Under the pieces are notes generated by a model. That model searched no databases. It was given only the letters and a program-made list of their open reading frames with translations, and was not told the DNA's origin. The translations under genes and the position numbers were made by a program. A stretch of 64,000 nt of DNA from Ryuthela nishihirai (lineage: Eukaryota; Arthropoda; Arachnida; Araneae; Heptathelidae): assembly GCA_038380435.1 (NCBI GenBank), contig JAWZYU010000057.1, forward strand, positions 1,054,001 through 1,118,000, read 5' to 3'. Shown here one piece after another: positions 34,103 to 43,530 of the stretch (position 1 is its first letter; every line of letters starts with the position of its first letter).

Positions 34103-34392
34103 CCACTAGATGGCGACACAGTTACTATTAGACCTTGGGACAGACGAGAGAAACTTGAAGCCTTTGCTCAGAGCGCCACCTAGCGGGATTTTCAGTAGTT
34201 TATTACCAACCTACGGATCCCCTTGGGTCAAAGTCCAGGTGGTGACGTCAGAGGGGAAAGCACTGTGCAAAGGGGGATCCGTAGGTTGGTAATAAACTAC
34301 TGAAAATCCCGCTAGGTGGCGCTCTGAGCAAAGGCTTCAAGTTTCTCTCGTCTGTCCCAAGGTCTAATAGTAACTGTGTCGCCATCTAGTGG
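34103..34392. promoter_or_regulatory. Four CTCF-like motifs around the palindrome centre
   Basis: CCACTAGATGGCGAC (34103-34117, +) and CCCGCTAGGTGGCGC (34172-34186, minus strand) each match the CTCF core CCASYAGRKGGCRS at 13 of 14 positions. Mirror copies are at 34378-34392 and 34309-34323. The centre therefore carries two convergent pairs. Binding is not shown by sequence alone. Confidence 0.45.
34223..34272. other. 50-bp non-palindromic spacer at the centre
   Basis: The only part of the element present once. It contains GGTGACGTCAG. The arms meet it at GGATCCCC / GGGGATCC. It probably marks the recombination or template-switch point that created the palindrome. Confidence 0.85.
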
Positions 34393-34604
34393 CTGAAAAT
34401 GTAATTAAAATTAAAGTGTTCAGGTTTTTTTTTTAAATCTTTAGGTAGAAAGCACTTCAACATTATGTTAATTTCCAGTAACTAGGTCGTTTTGTATATA
34501 GAATACGTTGATTACAATATATTAAGTATATAGTGTTAAAAGAAATTCAATTAAAATTCTTTATTTTCCCCTTAAATTATAAGAAAATGTTTTAAAGCGG
34601 ATTT

Positions 34605-36305
34605 CTGGAGATGCATTTAAACAGGAAATATTGCTCACATTACTTCCAATTGGGTACTTAACTGTTGAATGAAAAAAAGTAAGTAATTAATGTGTAAAAT
34701 ACTGAAAAAATGTGTAATATTGAAACACAGAGCATGTCATATTTAAGTCTCAGAGGTACATGTTGATACGTTCGCTAGTCTTTTTTTCTTATGTGCAATG
34801 CTAAAAAAAAAAGAAACAGGAAATCGTTTGTATTTCTTGATATTAAGCAGCTGAAATTAGTGGTGAATTTTCGCTATTTTACATTGTATTTAATGTAGGT
34901 AAGCATATTATTTTTTTTTATCTCAGTCGTTAAAAAATCTGGGAATTAAATGTATTTTTTTTTTACAGTTGAAATAAGTGGTGAATTAACTGAGTAATTC
35001 GAATAACGGTATGAAAATCCTATTTTTTTATTCATAGGAAATAAAATTCGTCTGTACACCTCGGTATTATACACCGGAAATTATCCTTTATTCTAAAGTA
35101 TTAATATTCAGTAAAACACTTTATCGCTAAATGGCTGATGCAATAATTTCGATTATTTCTCTGTAAAAATCTACGTAAAGTTCTCGTCTCTGCAAGTAAA
35201 AAAAATTAGATTTTCATTCCGTGCTGATAATTTTCTCATAAACACAGCATTCGGTGCATTTATTGAAGTCTTCCACTTCTGAGAAGTGATCGCTTCAAAA
35301 AAAAAAACGTTGATTTCGAGGTGGCTCGATTCGGGCCATGTAATGTAACTAGCAAGCAAGCGAGTTACGATAATTTTGAAAGGAAATCTTTTTTTTGTAG
35401 AGAGATGCATTTAAACAGGAAATATTGCGCACATTACTTCCAATTGTGATACTTAACTGTTGAATGAAAAAAAAAATTAGTAATTAATGTGTAAACTACT
35501 GAAAAAATGTGTAATATTGAAACACAGAGCATGTCATATTTAAGTACCAGAGGTATACATGTTAATACGTTCGCTAGTCTTTTTTTTTCTCTTATGTGCA
35601 ATGCTAAAAAAAAAAAAACAGAAATCGCCTGTATATTCTGCAGCTGAAATTAGTGGTGAATTTCGCTATTTTACATTGTATTTAATGTAGGTAAGCATAT
35701 TTTTTTTTATCTCAGTCGTTAAAAATCTGGGAATTAAATGTATTTTTTTTTACTAAACAGTTGAAATAAGTGGTGAATTTCGCTATTTTACATTGTATTT
35801 AATGTAGGTAAGCATATTTTTTTTTATCTCAGTCGTTAAAAAACTGGGAATTAAATGTATTTTTTTTTTACTTAACAGTTGAAATAAGTGGTAAGTGAGT
35901 AATTCGAATAACAGTATGAAAATCCTATTTTTGTTTTTTATTCGTAGGAAATAAAATTCGTCTGTACACCTCTGTATTATATACAGGAAATTATCCTTTA
36001 TTCTAAAGTATTAATATTCAGTAAAAATCTGCTCTAAAATACTTTATCGCTAAATGGCTGATGCAATAATTTCGATTATTTCTCTGTAAAAATCTACGTA
36101 AAGTTCTCGTCTCTGCAAAGTAAAAATTAGAATTTCATCCCGTACTGATATATTTTTCATAAACACAGCACTCAGAGCATCTATTGAAGTCCCGGTGCTT
36201 TTGAGAGGTGATTGCTTTAAAAAAAAAAGACGTTGATTTCTAGGAGGCTTGTTCCGTTAACAAGCAAGCAAGCGAGTTACGATAACTTTGAAAGGAAATC
36301 TTATG
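34605..36305. repeat. Tandem ~0.9-kb duplication inside the right arm
   Basis: Reverse complement of 32,190-33,890, with the same unit structure and poly-A/T runs. Confidence 0.85.
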
Positions 36306-36609
36306 TTTTCATCACTTCTTAATACTTGAGAACGTCACTACATCACGAAATTATAAGTAATGTTTGATAAACCATGAAAATTTAGAGAATTACTCACCTT
36401 TTATTATAAGTGTAATCCCAGAAATGGATCCTAGAAGAGCTTTCTCGCAGTGAGTGAGGTCTGACCTTCCAACAGGATATGAGCGGTTGGAAGTGAGTCA
36501 GCATCACAGGTGCATGCGGAGTAAGTCACGTGAGAAGCGGCTAACGCTTGTTTATCGCTCCACTTGCCAAGGATAAGACTCAGACGACACATATATTTCA
36601 TTAAAAAAA

Positions 36610-36615
36610 TTTATT
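36610..36615 (-). terminator. Poly(A) signal of the right polymerase gene
   Basis: Mirror of 31880-31885 (AATAAA on the minus strand). Confidence 0.6.
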
Positions 36616-36932
36616 GATTTCAAAGTATTAGGTGAAACAATGACAGTGCGTGCACATGTAATGATTTCCATTGGTTTACAATTTTATACATTTCACAATG
36701 ATGCTTTTTCACATTGATTATACTTTACAGCCTGCTTACAAAAAAAAAAAATGCAGGTTAACAGAGGAAATGGTTTTTACATACAGCTATCTACATATAA
36801 TAATAACATGTATTATTTTTACATATATAGGGGGTTATATGCACACATTTGGATAAAATTATCATATTTTTTATACATAAATAGCTCAAGCATATTAAAA
36901 ATCACAGTGAAATATTCGTTTTTTCTGCTATG

Positions 36933-39900
36933 TTATTTTTTCAATGTTTTGTAGTGACCGTACGAAAGGGTGTCATAACCATTTTCTAAAATATATCTTT
37001 TATCGTCAAATGGTGACAAACCAAGCTTTACACCTTTCACTGTATGAAGATGGTGGCTGCTACTTTGAATCCTTGTCAAATCTACTCGACAAGGTGATTT
37101 GTTTATTAAGCAGTCTCTGTAATCCTTGTGACGAAGGGTTCTTTTTACGATGTATTTGGGGACTCCTTTCCCCGTCTTCTTCTCCTCATGTAAACTCTGA
37201 AGGGAATACATTTTAGAACGAAGCCCTGCAAATTGTTTGATAGGTACTCCCGAAAGTTCATCTTTCATTTTACCTAGTACCTTTTTATTATGTGTACTAT
37301 GCAAAACATGATCAATGTGATAGTCGGACGTGTCAAAATGATCTATATCGTCTTTCATATCAGCATACACGTCCTCGGTTTGAAGCTCGTAGCACAGTGA
37401 ATCTGTATCAGTAAACAATAATTTAGCTTTTTCTCCATATTTCGGACTAATATAGTCATAATGAAAGCTATACATCAATAGTTTACTAATATCTAGAATA
37501 CTGAAACCAGCATAAATAGGCCTGTTGAGTTTCAATTTAGTTAGCTTTGATTGCACACATGCAAGGTCGTTGTCAAAAACACGAAAAGCGTGAAAAGCAG
37601 GGGATGCTACGAGCTTACATACTCTCTTCGGGCTCTGAGTCAATTCAATTTTCACTCGATTTCTCAAATTTTCCATCGTTTTTCCAAACACAGCATTATT
37701 CATCAGTTTGAAGAAGTCCTTCTCGAAGTCGTTTCTAGCTTTCTTCCGCTGATCTGTATTAAATTCTATATATGGTTTTAGCCAGCAAGACTGATTAAAT
37801 TCTAAAACGCGATGTATGTTCTTCAGCTGCATACCGAAGGTTAAATATTGTTTGAGATTTCGATAATGAAGGACATATTTTTCCTTAGAATTTAGATTTG
37901 GGGCTAATTTCACGACTGATTGGTTTGTATTTATTCCAAGGCTTTGGGCAACCTCTTGACAATATGGGGATAGCATGCTGCTGGTAATCTGAAGTTTCTC
38001 AGGGGCTAGTGGATAATCATTATGCTTGTCGTGTAGAGAAACTGGATAATCTAAATCAACTTCCAATATGTATCCTTTATTCACATCGTCAGCAATTGTC
38101 GTAATATTTAGATCTGCTATTTCTTCTTTATTAAGCCATCGAAAATCGCTTTGAGGGAGGCATTGTGACATTGCCCATCCATAAAGATTGTTGGCATCAT
38201 AGTACATAATGTATTTAGAGGGTAACTGAGGATCATAGGTGTCCAAATACTTGTTGTTTGCTGTACTAAGACGATTGCATATCACAGAAATTCCCCCTCG
38301 TATGCCTTTTTCCAGGAAAAGGTACATTGTAGGGTCAGTTATCAACTCAAGATTTACATTTGTCATTTTTAAGCATGCTTGCCAGGCTAATCCAGGAGCT
38401 GTGTAAACATGGCAGGGATCGATTTCATAGTATCTGATGCATAGTTTTCTGAAACTTTCGAAAACATCAGCTAAGAGGAGCACGTCTGTCTTCAGGTACA
38501 AGTCATGATACTGGCCTAGATTTTTTATGTTGAATGTATTCCATACTCTTATTGCATGGGTGTAGTCTTCTTCCCCTAGTGCTTCTTCTGTGAGTTGGTT
38601 GTAAAATGCTTCACGTGGTGGTAATACTATTTGTTCAAACTTTTCACTGTTGTCAATATAATCATAGGGGTAAACTCCTTTTCTCAAAACCAGGTGTAAC
38701 CGTTCAGTTTCAACATGTTCCTTTAAAATATGGAACTCATCTGGTGATAAATTATTTACTAGCTTCTCAAGGGATGTGCTTAAAAACTGATAGGAGTCTA
38801 TAAAATGTAATGTCCCTAAGGAGAAGGTTATGTATGTTTCCATGTTATTGGGAATGCAATTAATCTTCTTATTTTTGATTCTGCCGATTCCCTGCATAAT
38901 AAGGTGGCTGTCATATCCCTTTAGGTTGTGAAAGATAACTGGAATCCTATTGGTTAACTTAAAGTTCAGATTACAGGAATTATGGGCAGCTCCTCGGAAT
39001 TTACCTGTTATATGATCGTGATCTCTCACACGATCTGCTCCTAGGGCATGCTTACAAATATGACAGTCAGTAGCGTTGTGAAATGATTCCTCTTCATGAT
39101 TCGAGAGCTGCATTGGCTTTATCATCGACAGTAAATTTTTAATGTTTTCTTCTTCTTTAAGCAGACATTCTAAAAATTCTTCTACTACATTAGGACCTCT
39201 ATAAACTACTGGAGGCTTATAGCTGCAGCCATCATGTCCAACAACAAGATATGCAAATCCACAGGGTTCATGATTTGCCGTGATAGTGGTGTGAGATTTT
39301 TCAGGGTTAGGCATACAAGTGTCCACTTTCACTAGGAATGATTCAAAGTCGGCATAAATCACGTATGGAACGAGCTGCTGAAACTTAAAATTTGTGAATT
39401 TCAACCATTTCTCTTCTTCAGTTGGGAGTTCTACTCTCTGAGGTCCATGTTCTCGACAATAGGGAACATGATCCTTCAAGAGGGATTCATTTGCGAAACG
39501 GTGAAGGCAGTAATCACAGTAGAAACGTACACCGTTATGTTTGGTGAGAGGACTGAGAAGTCTACTCATATTCTTAATGGAGCAATAATGCTGCTTTTCA
39601 TCATCCGATAACAGAAGGAGATTTGCATGCGCTTTAAATCTGAATGGTGTGATGTAGAGTGGGAACACCTCTTTCTCATATCCAAAAACATTAACAGAAA
39701 TATTGTTCATTTTTTCGAATTTAGATATTTGATTTATTGTAACAGGGAAAATTAGGTCAGATGTGTTTAATTTTTCTTCTAAATGAATGTAGGTGGTAGG
39801 ACGTTGTGGATGATCTGTGGTAGGATACAAAGAGGCTAAAACAGACCATATAAAACATTTTTGGTCAGAATTACATACATTGACAATAGCGTGTTTTAAC

Positions 39901-40652
39901 AGTAATTCTCTTGGAGTAGGGATATAACTAGATCCTGAAAGAGGGATATATTTTCCAATGTTCATTTCAGCGTGGAGTACGGCGTCCAGTGTCCATCCAC
40001 TATGTGCTCCTTCAAATTCTTCAAATGAGATCTTTATCTTCTTACACGCTGAATCTAGTTCTCTGTTTAGGGATGATGTAGGAAGACTTGTAACACAGTT
40101 ACTTCGGAAAAACGGGGTACAGTGTTCGAAGGTAGAAGGGGAGACTTTTCGCCTGAAGCGCACTTGCACGACAAGGTACCATTTAATACTACCTTTCGAG
40201 GTCAATTCATCTTTCAGATGAGTTAGGAGTGACTCCCGCGAGGAATCAAGGAAAAGGGTGAGGTCAAGAGATGTTTCTTCCGTTGCCATCAGTTTATGTG
40301 TTGAAAGGGTCCTTTTCATTTCTTCTGTAAACTGGCAGGGGTCTTCAGGGTCTGGTTTTCGTTTCTTCTGGGGAATCCTTTCAGCTTCAGAACGTTTTCG
40401 CTTATTATTGTGGGGCTTTCTTTGATGTCGTAAAAGATTGTCTTTTCTTCCAAACTCCATGGCGCATTCTTCACATTTGTAGGTTTTTCTGGAGGTGTGG
40501 ATTAACTCATGACGTCGGACATCATCTCTCCTTGAGAATGCCAATTCACATTGAGAGCACTTAAAGAGGTTATTTCCATCATGATTTCTCTTATGACGAA
40601 TGAGATGGGTCTGATGAATGAAAACCTTCTCACATATATCGCATGGATACAT
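36933..40652 (-). CDS. Protein-primed-type family-B DNA polymerase with N-terminal C2H2 zinc fingers (right arm)
   Basis: Second copy of the polymerase, 1,239 aa and identical in sequence to the left-arm protein, with all fingers, exonuclease motifs and polymerase motifs A-C. The two genes converge on the palindrome centre (5' ends outward, 3' ends inward), so each terminus carries its own promoter set. Two intact identical copies imply either a very recent origin or continuing homogenisation of the arms during replication. The element therefore encodes a full polymerase active site twice but no recognisable integrase. Confidence 0.93.
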   Translation of the reverse strand: MYPCDICEKVFIHQTHLIRHKRNHDGNNLFKCSQCELAFSRRDDVRRHELIHTSRKTYKCEECAMEFGRKDNLLRHQRKPHNNKRKRSEAERIPQKKRKPDPEDPCQFTEEMKRTLSTHKLMATEETSLDLTLFLDSSRESLLTHLKDELTSKGSIKWYLVVQVRFRRKVSPSTFEHCTPFFRSNCVTSLPTSSLNRELDSACKKIKISFEEFEGAHSGWTLDAVLHAEMNIGKYIPLSGSSYIPTPRELLLKHAIVNVCNSDQKCFIWSVLASLYPTTDHPQRPTTYIHLEEKLNTSDLIFPVTINQISKFEKMNNISVNVFGYEKEVFPLYITPFRFKAHANLLLLSDDEKQHYCSIKNMSRLLSPLTKHNGVRFYCDYCLHRFANESLLKDHVPYCREHGPQRVELPTEEEKWLKFTNFKFQQLVPYVIYADFESFLVKVDTCMPNPEKSHTTITANHEPCGFAYLVVGHDGCSYKPPVVYRGPNVVEEFLECLLKEEENIKNLLSMIKPMQLSNHEEESFHNATDCHICKHALGADRVRDHDHITGKFRGAAHNSCNLNFKLTNRIPVIFHNLKGYDSHLIMQGIGRIKNKKINCIPNNMETYITFSLGTLHFIDSYQFLSTSLEKLVNNLSPDEFHILKEHVETERLHLVLRKGVYPYDYIDNSEKFEQIVLPPREAFYNQLTEEALGEEDYTHAIRVWNTFNIKNLGQYHDLYLKTDVLLLADVFESFRKLCIRYYEIDPCHVYTAPGLAWQACLKMTNVNLELITDPTMYLFLEKGIRGGISVICNRLSTANNKYLDTYDPQLPSKYIMYYDANNLYGWAMSQCLPQSDFRWLNKEEIADLNITTIADDVNKGYILEVDLDYPVSLHDKHNDYPLAPEKLQITSSMLSPYCQEVAQSLGINTNQSVVKLAPNLNSKEKYVLHYRNLKQYLTFGMQLKNIHRVLEFNQSCWLKPYIEFNTDQRKKARNDFEKDFFKLMNNAVFGKTMENLRNRVKIELTQSPKRVCKLVASPAFHAFRVFDNDLACVQSKLTKLKLNRPIYAGFSILDISKLLMYSFHYDYISPKYGEKAKLLFTDTDSLCYELQTEDVYADMKDDIDHFDTSDYHIDHVLHSTHNKKVLGKMKDELSGVPIKQFAGLRSKMYSLQSLHEEKKTGKGVPKYIVKRTLRHKDYRDCLINKSPCRVDLTRIQSSSHHLHTVKGVKLGLSPFDDKRYILENGYDTLSYGHYKTLKK

Positions 40653-40757
40653 TATGAAACAGTGCGTTGAAAAATAGTTGATACTGCACGAGGACAGGGA
40701 GAACTATCACTATTGCCTTCTAAAAGTTGAAAAAAAAAAATCACGAAGCAGCAGCGG

Positions 40758-40822
40758 AGAACTGTCACTATCAACGTCTAACAACAGAATGAGGATTCCG
40801 ACTGATAGATGTCGTATTTATA
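40758..40822 (-). promoter_or_regulatory. Proximal core promoter of the right polymerase gene
   Basis: Exact mirror of 27674-27738: TATAAATA, TCATTC initiator and AGTTCT at DPE spacing on the minus strand. Confidence 0.8.
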
Positions 40823-40912
40823 CTAGAAGGACTATTCGCAGAAACTGGAGGACGTCAGAAACTATCACTATTGGCTTCTAACAGTTGAAAAAAAAAAATC
40901 ACGAAGCAGCAG

Positions 40913-40977
40913 AGAACCGTCACTGTCAACGTCTGACAACAGAATGAGGAATCTGACTGATGGATGTCGTATTTATA
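40913..40977 (-). promoter_or_regulatory. Distal core promoter of the right polymerase gene
   Basis: Mirror of 27519-27583. The TATA box reads TATTTATA on the + strand at 40970-40977. Confidence 0.78.
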
Positions 40978-41164
40978 CTAGAAGAAGGACTATCCTGCAG
41001 AAACTGATTTAAAAGACTGTCCCGCAGAAACAAAAAAAGAAACAATGCTATTGGGTAAAAAAACTAATTAAAAGAAGAAAAAAAAAGAAAATCTCTGATT
41101 TAAAAAAAAAAATTAAATTATGTAAATTATTGAGGGAAATATTGACCTGTTTGTGTGGAGGAAA

Positions 41165-41226
41165 GACCCGCCTCCGCTTTAGAACACAGGGAGGCGGGTC
41201 CCATAGGATTAACATTGACCCGCCTC
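41165..41226. promoter_or_regulatory. Subterminal iterons (right end)
   Basis: Mirror set of the three GAGGCGGGTC decamers: 41165-41174, 41191-41200 and 41217-41226. Confidence 0.7.
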
Positions 41227-41255
41227 TGGTCCAGAACTCTCCTTTACTCACTACT

Positions 41256-41261
41256 CACGTA
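41256..41261. repeat. Target-site duplication CACGTA (right)
   Basis: Matches 27235-27240; R1 sequence resumes with CACGTATTAAAAA. Confidence 0.93.
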
Positions 41262-41630
41262 TTAAAAACACAAAATGTGAATGAAAATATTTTTACCGAT
41301 TTTCAATTCTGTTTGAATATTTTGCAACCGAACGTGAATTCCAAATACGTAAATAAACTATATATGAACTGATATATTAACTAAGGCAACGAAATTCCTA
41401 ATCATAAACAATTTCTCCGCTAATGAAACAAAACAACAATATGCTATCAAACTGTATAAAATGATCCCAATGATCACAATTGCCAGATATTTTTTAAAGA
41501 AAGCGCATTTTTTTTGCGATACAGATAAATTGATAGTTTACTTGAAACTAAAACCTTTCTTATCAGTTAAACATTCAACACTGATCACTGAACATAACAC
41601 GAGTATCTTCAAAACCACAATTCTTTAAGC
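41256..41630 (-). repeat. R1 copy, part right of the palindromic element
   Basis: The reverse complement continues R1 from the insertion point (near 6,274) back to about 5,905, including ACTGATAAGAAAG, TGTTCAGTGATCAGTGTTG and GTGGTTTTG. From 41,631 to 41,985 no gene or repeat was recognised. Confidence 0.82.
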
Positions 41631-41985
41631 TTCCGTCACTTTTTTTTTTTTATTTCAATGTCATTTTTCACTTTGCCAATTTTGTTCCTCCTTTGTAATT
41701 AGGAAAAACTCTCGAAAGCAAATAATATCTAAAATCAGTTTCACTTGAATTTTTCTTAATCCCTTGTGCCGTCGAACTAAGATTCAGACACTCAGCTGTC
41801 GAGCATAAGGTTAAACTAATTTAATGTGATCAGCGAGACAGCCTCAGCAAAACATAATGTTCTCTGCCAGCTGTGCCTCAAAAACACACATCTTTCAAAC
41901 AACTTTCATTCTGTCACACAACATTGCTAGGGAATATTCCCAAGTCTTATTAGACGGCGTCCATCCCCCTTCCCAGCATGTATGG

Positions 41986-42372
41986 GGCGGGGGTGGATCA
42001 GTCGGTAGCGCGCCAGGATCGTAATCTGTAGTTCCCAGGTTCGAGTCCCAGCTGGGTCAGCGTTGAGATTTAACTCCGCAAAAATTCCCCGCCTTGCCCA
42101 CGATCAGTAGGGGACACCGATGAGCTTGGAAAGGCCGCCGTCCGTCGGATGGGACGTTAAGCCGTGGCCCCGTATACGGGAGAGAGTCATACCCTGTGCA
42201 CGTTAAAGAACACGTTGGATGGCCTTGACGGGAGGCTACCATCTGTCTCCCAACAGCTGTTCCAGTGGGTCTCCTCCCCCAACCTTCTCTGAGCCTTCGG
42301 GGGCCCTTGTGACCTGGCCATTTAGCCCATGGTGTGCAAAAAAGAGCCGCGCAGAGGTATAACAACCCAACC
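41986..42372 (+). mobile_element. SINE1 copy, complete
   Basis: The head GGGGCGGGGGTGGATCAGTC with A box, B box GGTTCGAGTCCC and a full body ending GCAGAGGTATAACAACCCAACC. Good reference copy for the family. 42,373-42,606 holds AT-rich sequence only. Confidence 0.9.
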
Positions 42373-42606
42373 TCTGTTGTACACATGACAAATTACCAAA
42401 GTGTTAAATTCTTGATGAGCATAATTACCAAATTTTTTCAAACTTGCTCTCAGTATGGTATTCTGGACTAGGCTGAGGTAAAACTACCCTAAAGGCAGAA
42501 GTTTCTCTGATTTTTTTTTTTTAAATAATAAATATTTTTTTTATTAGTAGAGAGGAGCAAAACACAAGGAGAAACCTCACACGCCTATATTTCATATAAA
42601 ATAAAT

Positions 42607-42785
42607 AATTATCCCTCAATCAGTTACTTGGCACAGAGGGCAGACGAGAGTCTATTAGTATAATATGCCGCAAAGTGGAGAAAGAGGTATGCGAGACCTA
42701 AGCAGAAAGACGAGAAACCTTCATGGCTTGTCAAGGACTCGAACCCGCGTTTCCTTTGATCATTAGCTGACAATGCTAACTACAA
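42607..42785 (-). mobile_element. Diverged SINE2-like copy
   Basis: On the minus strand a B-box-like GGTTCGAGTCC equivalent (GGGTTCGAGTCCTTGAC) and a decayed body with the TTGAGGGATAATTATTTATT end. More diverged than the neighbouring SINE2. Confidence 0.55.
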
Positions 42786-42839
42786 GTCACAGGTTTCCAA
42801 GCCTGTACTAAATAAATGGATGAAGGATATAGTAATAAA

Positions 42840-43048
42840 AAAAAAAATCTTCAAGCAGCTGCTTGCCACAGAGGTCTGACAGGAGCCTGTCAGTTTATAT
42901 GCCACAGTAGAAGGTCTGTGAGGATGGAGAAAACTCAGCAGAAGCAGCTGATTGATCACGAAAAACGACACATACATCCATGCCTTACCCGAGACTCGAA
43001 CCCAGCCCTCTTAGATCAGTAGCCAAGCGCGCTAACCAGTCGGTCACA
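42840..43048 (-). mobile_element. SINE2 copy, reverse orientation
   Basis: Minus strand: ACCGACTGGTTAGCGCGCTT (A-box region), GGGTTCGAGTCTCGGG, the CTGACAGGCTCCTGTCAGAC core and GGCAAGCAGCTGCTTGAAGA. Confidence 0.88.
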
Positions 43049-43426
43049 AGACTGCATAATAATAAAGGAAATGCTAATAAAGAGGGTTGACCACTAAATG
43101 CTATTTGTAAGCAAATATGACTGTAAAAACTAAATTGGCATAGTAGGGTTTTATTGGGTTTAATAAGGATCCTTACTCATAAACGTAGTTATCTGTACCG
43201 TCAGATATTGTATTATCTCTTTTTCATGATGCCCAGTTAGATTTTCTTGTAATTATCAGAACAATTACCTTATAAATATTACGCAACTTTCATGCTAAAG
43301 ATTACATGTGTTCTAATACAAATAATTTGAATTTTATATTTACAGGAAATAAATAAAACATTTTTATCTCTTAGTTTCGTTTCAAAAATGATGATAAGAA
43401 ATTATTTGTTCTCTAATATTTACTTG

Positions 43427-43530
43427 CCATCCTGTGGCCAAGTGGTTAGTGCGCTTGGCTACTGATCTAAGGGACCTGGGTTCGAATCCCTGGTAAGGCA
43501 TGGATGTATGTATCGTTTTTCTGCTGAGAT
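43427..43530 (+). mobile_element. SINE2 head, 3'-truncated
   Basis: A box GTGGCCAAGTGGTTAGTGCG and B box GGTTCGAATCCC, cut at TCTGCTGAGA where the segmental duplication begins. Confidence 0.85.

Larger units (their letters stand above)
27241..34222 (+). repeat. Left arm of the 14-kb palindrome
   Basis: Order from the terminus inward: iterons, tandem promoters, polymerase gene, poly(A) signal, ~1.7 kb of AT-rich tandemly duplicated noncoding sequence, and a CTCF-like pair. It pairs with 34,273-41,255. Confidence 0.92.
27241..41255. mobile_element. Palindromic polymerase-only Polinton-like element
   Basis: A 14,015-bp element made of two inverted arms of about 6,980 bp around a 50-bp spacer (34,223-34,272). 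Termini begin AGTAGTGAGTAAAGGAGAG and it is flanked by CACGTA on both sides. Each arm encodes one family-B DNA polymerase. Polintons are known for 6-bp target duplications, terminal inverted repeats and 5'-AG ends, and carry such a polymerase with a retroviral-type integrase, packaging ATPase, protease and capsid genes. None of those other genes has a reading frame here. Inference: a defective or minimal derivative in which the polymerase half was duplicated head-to-head, mobilised by an integrase supplied elsewhere. A long-read hairpin artefact is unlikely because the flanks are unrelated to each other and the target duplication is exact. Confidence 0.85.
34273..41255 (-). repeat. Right arm of the 14-kb palindrome
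   Basis: Reverse complement of the left arm. Three differences were noticed: C for T at 36646 (partner 31849), A for G at 35789 (partner 32706), and one extra A in the run near 36,730 (partner near 31,750). The two polymerase proteins are identical. Confidence 0.92.

Noticed and set aside
27241..41255. Palindrome as a long-read hairpin (missing-adapter) assembly artefact
   Set aside because: Such artefacts mirror the flanking sequence as well. Here both arms end at the same base, the flanks are different halves of one R1 repeat, and a 6-bp target duplication is present. Read mapping should still be done.
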